NCBI GenBank assembly: GCA_032622095.1
Contig: CP136067.1
Span: forward strand, 99,004,707-99,068,706
DNA: 64,000 nucleotides
From: Siphonodentalium dalli
Lineage: Eukaryota; Mollusca; Scaphopoda; Gadilida; Siphonodentaliidae
Direction: 5' to 3'
How positions within the stretch are numbered: position 1 is the first letter of the stretch; every line of letters starts with the position of its first letter. Under the pieces are notes generated by a model, which searched no databases, was not told where the DNA came from, and saw only the letters and a program-made list of their open reading frames with translations. Positions 56,978 to 64,000 of the stretch are shown here, piece by piece. Position numbers and translations under genes: made by a program.

Positions 56978-57395
56978 TTTAAAGATGCATAATCCGATTA
57001 AGCGCCCCTCAATTACAATTTTGTTGGCTTCGGGGTAAAAAATATCAGAGTGATCAGATATCGATTTTTGAAGTTTGTTATTTCTCGAGATGTGCAATTA
57101 TTTGTGGCCCAGAAAAACGTCGTCAAACGGACGGTCTCGGACAAAATTGCGGATGATGATGGATAATATCAAGTGGTAATACGGCCAAATTTCGTGATAC
57201 TCAAGTGATAATACGGCCATATTTCGTTGAACAAAACATTGATAAATAACATGTTTTGGGAAATTTGGTATAGTTGACAGTGGTTAGCATTATTTTGTTG
57301 CAATTAATCGATTCTGATAACTAAAGCGTATTTTGTAGAAATGTTGTTGTATCTTGATGATATGGGGAGCGTCTGGTCGGATCGAGTACCTTTAA
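56978..57395. mobile_element. MITE family TTTAAAG, copy 4
   Basis: TTTAAAGATGCATAATCCGA at the left and GGTCGGATCGAGTACCTTTA A at the right, short imperfect inverted ends. The core ATCAGATATCGATTTTTGAA is shared with the other copies. A local duplication of AAGTGGTAATACGGCCAAATT / AAGTGATAATACGGCCATATT lies at 57172-57222. Confidence 0.8.
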
Positions 57396-57439
57396 TAGGA
57401 CTGTTTTGTGAAGAATATACAAATATGCGTTCTAAGCAA

Positions 57440-57690
57440 TTAAAAGATGCGCGGCCCAATTTGACAAAATGTCCTAAGCCAAATTGCAGCTTACCATGCA
57501 GGTAAAGAAGTTTTTAAAAATACTTTTAATCACATGATACAGGCATCGCGGATATAACACAATACGTTCATGAGCTTTTGAAAACGAGTACAGAAGATCA
57601 TAATCTATAACGCTCTTTATAATCTACTGCTTTTGGGAAACGAAAGCATGGACGCCCTTTATCAGAGAATATCATTGGCATTCTTGCTAG
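57440..57690. mobile_element. MITE (family 'CGCTCTTTAT'), copy 3, right-truncated
   Basis: TAACGCTCTTTATAATCTAC, TGCTTTTGGGAAACGAAAGC and CCCTTTATCAGAG follow the order of the copies at 35194 and 35632. The copy stops near 57690 where the LINE begins, which may mark the LINE's 5' insertion point. Confidence 0.6.
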
Positions 57691-57727
57691 GCTGACAGTT
57701 TTTCCACAAAATTTCATACTACGGGAG

Positions 57728-59230
57728 ATGTTGTCGGGCTTTTCGTGCTTCGTCAATTATGGTAAATCAATGTCAAGGGAAATCAAAATACTACAAGGGA
57801 CGCGACAAGGGGGAATTTTATCCCCTCTTTTATACATGTTGTATATAGATGATCTGTTATATGAACTCGAGGCATCGAACTATGGTCTTCGGATTGTCTC
57901 CACAAACTGCGCGTCGCCAACTCAAGCGGATGATATGACGCTCTTTTCGCTCACAAACGTGGGCCTACAACGCCTCTGTGATATTTGCACAATGTATAGC
58001 CGATTGTGGCGGTTTACATACAACGCACAGAAATGTAAAACCATTGTATTCAATGAAAAAGTGAAGAATCTGCCTGTGCATCCAAGGAGATGGAAACTTG
58101 GTGACGGGTATGTAGACGAAACTGATCACATAACCCATCTTGGCATAACGTTGCATAGAAGCGACTTCGCTCGTGAGTTCATCGACTGTATTGTCAACAA
58201 AATAAGATCCACCTACTTCATGCTGAGCAATGCTGGTATGTATGCAGGTGGAATCACCCCTCAAAGTTGCGAAACTCTTTACAGATCCATAATTATTCCA
58301 AAGGGTCTATACGGATCTGAACTATTGTGTGGTCTATCAGAAACCCATTGGTCAACTCTTGAGAAAATTCATCGCTTCTGCCTCAAGCATATCCAGGGAC
58401 TTCCTGTACGTGCTCGCACTGATATCGTTTTGGGGATGCTTGGCATCCATCCTATCAAGTCATTGATTGATGCCAGGAAACTCAATTTGTTTGGAAGCCT
58501 ATGCCGTATGCCTCCTGGCAAAGCTTGCAAGGAAATTTTTGTCACAAGACTTCACATGTACTTCACGGGACAACTGGAAAACCCAAATTCCTTCATCAGC
58601 GACATTAACAACACTCTTGTTGAATACAACCTATCCGAGCATATGCATCAGTATGCTCATTTCTGCTCATTTCCTCTGAAATCCGAATGGAAACGCATTA
58701 CAAAAACCGCGATTAACGACAAATGCGTACAGAAATGGACAGAGAGAACAAATTGTGACACTTCATTTGCGCGTTTTCGAGAAATTCAACCAAACCCTAC
58801 TATGTGTCACTTATGGAGAACATGTCGTAAATACCCTATGCATAAGATTGCATTTATCACAGTCGGTCAGCTCATCGCAGGAAGCGCATTCTCTCAACAA
58901 AACACATGCACATTATGCTGTCAGTCACACTCTGATATTATCGAGCACGCACTTATCTCATGCAGTAGCCCACTTATGCATTCCCACAGAAACGAAATGT
59001 GGTACCAGATGATTGATCGTTTCGGCATACCGCTATTCGTATGGGCCACGAGTCTCAGCAACAGCGACCTCGTATTGCTCCATCTCACACATCTTCCACG
59101 TGATATATTCACATTTCTTGAGCAAGTTGAGGATACATCAAAGTTTACGAGATTCATTGTTCTTCACACAAACTTAATTTGGAGGCGCTATGTCGAACTC
59201 TCAGCCACTACGCATGACGGTTTGTGTTAA
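57728..59230 (+). CDS. LINE reverse transcriptase, 5'-truncated, open 500-codon frame
   Basis: The frame starts at about RT motif B: LQGTRQGGILSPLLYMLYID (residues 23-42). Motif C follows as SPTQADDMTLFS (residues 63-74), with Gln in place of the usual Tyr before the Asp pair. Next come the thumb (WRFTYNAQKCKTIVFNE, HLGITLHRSDF) and a long C-terminal domain with PKGLYGSELLCGL and FCLKHIQGLPVRARTDIVLG. A cysteine-rich motif CTLCCQSHSDIIEHALISC near residue 397 is the C-C-H-C type at the end of many LINE ORFs. Endonuclease, fingers and motif A are missing, so the apparent start at 57728 is not the native one. No stops over 1.5 kb suggests a recent insertion. Similar proteins are frequent in bivalve genomes, from memory. 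Confidence 0.85.
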   Translation: MLSGFSCFVNYGKSMSREIKILQGTRQGGILSPLLYMLYIDDLLYELEASNYGLRIVSTNCASPTQADDMTLFSLTNVGLQRLCDICTMYSRLWRFTYNAQKCKTIVFNEKVKNLPVHPRRWKLGDGYVDETDHITHLGITLHRSDFAREFIDCIVNKIRSTYFMLSNAGMYAGGITPQSCETLYRSIIIPKGLYGSELLCGLSETHWSTLEKIHRFCLKHIQGLPVRARTDIVLGMLGIHPIKSLIDARKLNLFGSLCRMPPGKACKEIFVTRLHMYFTGQLENPNSFISDINNTLVEYNLSEHMHQYAHFCSFPLKSEWKRITKTAINDKCVQKWTERTNCDTSFARFREIQPNPTMCHLWRTCRKYPMHKIAFITVGQLIAGSAFSQQNTCTLCCQSHSDIIEHALISCSSPLMHSHRNEMWYQMIDRFGIPLFVWATSLSNSDLVLLHLTHLPRDIFTFLEQVEDTSKFTRFIVLHTNLIWRRYVELSATTHDGLC

Positions 59231-60041
<811 letters not shown>

Positions 60042-60429
60042 TTCTACAGCATTTACGCCCATCCGGCGGCGGTATTTTTGTCAGTTAAATCAAAACACGG
60101 CGCTATATACATCGGAAAGAGTGACTTCTTACGGTCATGATGATGTATTATGATCTAACTTCCATGTTAAATTTCGCATAGAATATGCCGCATAATTACG
60201 ACTAACCTCGCCTTTTTACATTGTATCCACACTGTAACTTTGTGATGCCAAATGGGTTCTTTTTATTTAAATATTGTGTTAAAATATATTTCTCACGTTA
60301 CGTTGATACATTCAGTTGACAACTCTTATGAAGTTCAGAAAAATGTAATATTTTCTATGGAATAAACCGTTTCACTGTCACAATTGTCACATTTTGTTAC
60401 CGTTATTTGGATATTTTAGGTGAGCAACA
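60042..60429. other. gene-free stretch
   Basis: AT-rich with no recognised feature. Confidence 0.3.
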
Positions 60430-60850
60430 CTAAACCTATAGATCATGCTAGTACAAAACGTTGGAACTTTTTGACAGAGATCCTTATAAAGTCCAAACAA
60501 TAACGTTGGGAATATATTTCTTAGTTACTATCTGTTCCTTAATACTGTACTTTACTGTAGGTGAAAGTCCCAAATCGAAATTGCATGCTACTATGTGACT
60601 TTTTTGAGGCGATATCGCAAAACATTTTGAATTAATTACCAAGGATAAATTCCATAATTGTAAGCGACGCAAAACAAAATCGCAAGTATATTATTAAAGA
60701 ACAAATAATAACTAAGAAATATGCTACCCTTTTTTTTCAACTTCATAAGGTTCCCTGTCAAAACATTCAAAAAGTTCAAAGGTTTTGTACTGGTGGAACA
60801 TGATCTCTACGGGCGTTAGCCAGAGTAGATATTCACGACATCGTCTACAC
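60430..60850. mobile_element. foldback element FB-3, single-unit copy
   Basis: Same order as 36165-36795 but with one internal unit: GTACAAAACGTTGGAAC, CTTATAAAGTCCAAACAATA, TTACTGTAGGTGAAAGTC, ATAATTGTAAGCGACGCAAA, then the inverted right arm TTTTGTACTGGTGGAACATG and CGGGCGTTAGCCAGAGTAGA. Confidence 0.78.
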
Positions 60851-61914
60851 TAAACCCAGATATAGAACAATTTTTACACTGGTCTTCGACGTAAAACAGC
60901 ATTATATATATCCCAATTTATTTCACAAGCTGTTTACGTCGGAGGAAACTTGGACTGCTTTGACAAATGATTTGCTATTGAAAACGTCAACAATAGCTTC
61001 GCTTGTGGTCACAAGAACGACACGGGGACTAACCGTGACTCTCTTACGGTAGGGTGGGTTTTATTTTTGTTGTTCTCTTTCTCTTTCACTTCGCCCTCGA
61101 GGCCGTGTTGAGTAGCCAGGTTTAACAATAGGTTAACGACAGTATCGCGTTCACAAGAGACCAAGAAGAGTACAAACATCCATCAAATTGTCCAGCATAA
61201 ATGGGATTATATCAACATATTATTTTCGGATTCTGTTGACTTTAGTGTCCTTTGTATACAGAACCCAAGCTTCGTGAACCACGGATCCAAATTATTGCAT
61301 TCATTCGGTGTATCTTTATTGTGTCGTTTTATTGCAAATTGAGCAGACCTGTCGATCTAATTTTTCAACGTATTCACATATAGTGCATGGGCTTCAATAT
61401 GCCCTTACGAAAACGACGAATCTGGCATGACATTCTCCCAGGCGATTATTGGTTCTTCTGGTGCTGCTTGGCTCGTCAAGCAAAGGAACCAAACATTCGT
61501 TTATTTTTGTGGGCGTAGTCGGTCCTGGACAGATTATGTTTTCGATTACGTTAGTCCTGTATTATCTTCGATTGATGGGGATGTGCTTATATTAGTTTGT
61601 TTGTGTTCATTGCGCAATATACAAGGTAATCGTCCATGAAGTATTTGCGTGGGTTGTCGGCCCATTGCGTGGAACGAGCAACCCAATAATCACTTGGACT
61701 ATATGCATATTAGTTCAGCCCACGACAATGCATGGTTATAAATACAGTTCTGCTTTCGATGTCCGGTTCGACGTTTTATAACCATAAAATTGGCGACAGC
61801 TGCATGGTGGTGAGACGGTTTTCTGTTGACAGTATGAAGCTTGTCAATTAGTTTGCTAATCGTGCATAGCATGTGAAATTCCAATTGTTAAAAAATGAGG
61901 CGAAGAACACGAAT
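60851..61914. other. gene-free stretch
   Basis: A frame at 61427-61639 has no known motif. A moderate inverted repeat (AACCATAAAATTGG / CAATGCATGGTTATAAA) near 61725-61790 is not convincing. No gene supported. Confidence 0.3.
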
Positions 61915-62311
61915 GCAAAGATGCATAATAATTATAATCCGAATTAACGCTCGCAAATTACTATTTCCTTGGCTTCGGGGGTCAAAAATATTTGATTCGA
62001 GTCGAAGAACCCACCCATCAAAGTTCAGAGAGAGATCAGATATCGATTTTTTTTTAATCTATTATTTTTCACCACCGACAATTTTTAGTGGCCCAGTAAA
62101 AGGTCGACGAGAAGACGATCTATTTCGTTGAACAAAATGTTGATTAATAACAGGTATTGGGCAATTTTATAATATAGTTGACTGTGATTAGTATTATTTT
62201 TGGCCAATTAATCTGCTCTGATTACTGGATCGGCATTTAAAAAACGTTGTTGTTGTTGTTGTTGGAATCTGATAATATGGGGACCATCGAATCGGATTGA
62301 GTATATTTAAA
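61915..62311. mobile_element. MITE family TTTAAAG, copy 5
   Basis: AAAGATGCATAATAATTATA then ATCCGAATTAACGCTCGC at the left; (GTT)n, GGGGACCATCGAATCGGATT then GAGTATATTTAAA at the right. The core CGAAGAACCCACCCATCAAA and CAGATATCGATTTTTTT match the family. Confidence 0.8.
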
Positions 62312-62639
62312 GTTGTTGTAAAAAATAAAACGCCGCGCACGGTAAACAAATAGCACAATCTTTCCGAGTTTTCGGTCGCAAATATCGCATGTTTATGGGG
62401 AAAGATAACTATTATCGGATTTAATATTTAGATGTTATTGACAATTATATGATTTATTCACATGACACGATCAAGTAAATTACATAATTGAATGTGAGAC
62501 AACAATTTCTATAAGTTTTTCATCAACCGATCACTGTTGTTGTGTTCTTGTGACGAAAAACCATTCTGGCTGATGCGCCAAAATTCGGATTTAGTTTCGA
62601 ATTGACTTGCTTTAGAAAGAGAACAAGACATGAGAAAAC

Positions 62640-62959
62640 AACGTATGTTAAACAATGTAAGAAAAAATAAAAAAATAATGTAACAAAAAATCTTTAAAAA
62701 GATAAAAATTATTAAAGAATTTAACAACAAATTATAAAAATGGTAAAAATTGTTAAAGAATGCAAGAAAAAATAATAAAACAATGGTAAAAATTGTTAAA
62801 GAATGTAAGAAAATTTGATAAAAAATGATAAAAAATTGATAAGCCAATGCATTCTCTTATATATGCGAGGCGACCTATGGTCGACTCGCATATATAAGAG
62901 AATGCATTGGCACAGGGTTTTCGCCAAAAATCAGGAAGCTCCCGCCAGGAACGTGTTAA
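62640..62959. mobile_element. TTAA-1 family MITE, left end unclear
   Basis: Ends GAAGCTCCCGCCAGGAACGT GTTAA with TTAA at 62956-62959. The 66-bp stem is GCCAATGCATTCTCTTATAT... and its near-perfect inverse ...ATATAAGAGAATGCATTGGC around GCGACCTATGGTCGAC. An A-rich tandem region of AATTGTTAAAGAATGTAAGA units (62650-62820) matches, inverted, the T-rich core of the copy at 11781. No clear left TTAA end was found. Confidence 0.7.
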
Positions 62960-63765
62960 AGGTCCACCGGACAATAATAACACCAAACCGGACATCGAAA
63001 GCGGAACCATAATTGTATCGATTGAAGCTTGTGACAAAGGTTCAGAACAATTACTGCGGGAGCTGATAGGGTACCTATGCGCCCACATTACTTAACTTGT
63101 ATGTTAATGGGTGAGAGTAGCCACACACTTCTGCCAATTTCCGTTAAAAAACATGGCCAAAATTCCCAAAAGAAGTTTTCGGCAAAATTCCAAATTGCAT
63201 CCTTTATAATAAATTGCTCATGTCTCGTAAGGTATTTGTTGTCAGTTGATTAAGTAACATGTGTAATAGCCAAGTGATGTCACAATTTCCTACCTATTTC
63301 TGAATAGCAGAGAATAATGTTCGGGATATATGACACATTTAAGATACTACATGGTTTCGGCAGCCATTTTGAGCCAAAGTGATAATTTTGGCTCCATTGA
63401 GTTGGAATATGCATAAGTAATAGTAAACATTTAACAAGATTTTCTCATTATAATTTGCATCAAACTGAAATAGTGCCCATCTGAAACAAAAACGGTGGCC
63501 ATATTGGATGCCATCGTGTCTGGTGTTTCCACGGCCACTTTTTCGTATTAATATTGCTTAAAAGTTGAGGGACATAATAAGGAAGACAATGGGTGGGGTG
63601 ATGTTAAGTTATTGGGGTGCAGGGGTACCCTATCAGCTCCCAGACTAAATAGATCGTTTTAAATCCCAACACGTCAAGAAATGTTTATTTTCAAACAAAA
63701 TACAATTCAAATTTCGGTCGACCAGGCGTTATGTTTTTTAAAACAGTATGTCATGTTCAAATAGG
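62960..63765. other. gene-free stretch with distant inverted words
   Basis: GGGAGCTGATAGGGTACC (63058-63075) is inverted as GGGTACCCTATCAGCTCCCA at 63623-63642, and 63068-63640 between them is non-coding. This may be a MITE of about 585 bp (63058-63642) with 18-bp ends. Confidence 0.5.
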
Positions 63766-64000
63766 ATGTCTCCATACGATGTCCCCATACGATGTCCCAA
63801 TACGTATCCCCATACGATGTCCCAATACGATGTCCCAATACGATGTCACAATACGTATCCCCATACGATGTCCCAATACGATGTCCCATACGATGTCTAC
63901 ATACGATGTCTACATACGATGTCCCAATACGATGTCCCAATACGTATCCCCATACGATGTCCCAATACGATGTCCCAATACGATGTCCCAATACGATGTC
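63766..64000. repeat. 13-bp minisatellite reaching the window end
   Basis: The unit CGATGTCCCAATA (13 bp) repeats with variants CGATGTCCCCATA and CGATGTCTACATA. A shorter CGTATCCCCATA unit is inserted at regular intervals, suggesting higher-order periodicity. It continues past 64000. Minus-strand GHRIGTSYGD-type frames are repeat side effects. Confidence 0.93.

Noticed and set aside
63707..63991. GHRIGTSYGD-type ORF at the right edge
   Set aside because: Translation of the 13-bp minisatellite.

Overview
This is a repeat-dominated eukaryotic window with very little host coding sequence. GT-AG splice sites, several LINE families, a DIRS-type tyrosine-recombinase retrotransposon, many short TIR/foldback elements, minisatellites and a long (TG)n tract mark it as animal nuclear DNA. 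The LINE at 57.7-60.0 kb resembles reverse transcriptases I know from bivalve and other mollusc genomes, and DIRS elements are common in marine invertebrates. A mollusc or another lophotrochozoan is my best guess, and it is an inference. I see no bacterial operons, CRISPR arrays, or convincing rRNA or tRNA genes.

Host genes. On the minus strand, two phase-matched exons (3722-3253 and 1741-1543) encode the N-terminus of a protein resembling the TFIIIB subunit BDP1; the rest lies beyond the left edge. On the plus strand, 35015-35131 is a small signal-peptide exon with a good donor. Weaker candidates are a two-exon mini-gene at 49-411 and a 48-codon ORF at 8086-8232.

Mobile DNA, left to right: a CR1/L2/jockey-like LINE interrupted by a second copy of its own family, with a 4-bp target duplication (4.5-7.4 kb); an upstream-domain relic of the same kind (8.6-9.2 kb); a minus-strand LINE relic (10.1-10.9 kb); a TTAA-flanked MITE (11.8-12.2 kb); a five-copy TTTAAAG MITE family (first copy 12.5 kb); a structurally complete but frame-broken DIRS element with gag, RT/RNase H/methyltransferase-like, tyrosine recombinase, inverted repeats and internal complementary region (15.8-20.9 kb); a LINE relic with a 14-codon triplication (23.7-24.3 kb); several hairpin foldbacks; a 35-bp minisatellite (27.7-28.3 kb); a minus-strand LINE relic split by other DNA (30.2-32.0 kb); an element packed with GCGCTTAAGCGC-type palindromes (32.0-32.5 kb); and a nested tandem array (32.6-34.6 kb).

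From 36 to 44 kb, foldback elements dominate. One is interrupted by three TIR elements that abut and share TTA at every junction. A 32-bp satellite fills 44.6-45.5 kb. A 3.5-kb element with long inverted ends covers 49.0-52.5 kb. A 30-bp satellite lies at 54.8-55.5 kb and a MITE carrying a 14-bp-flanked insertion at 55.7-56.4 kb. A 5'-truncated LINE with an open 500-codon frame occupies 57.7-60.0 kb, and a 13-bp minisatellite runs off the right edge.

The genes do not form a pathway. The biology on view is layered transposition: elements inside elements, several with recoverable target sites. All family assignments come from reading motifs by eye; no database search was run.
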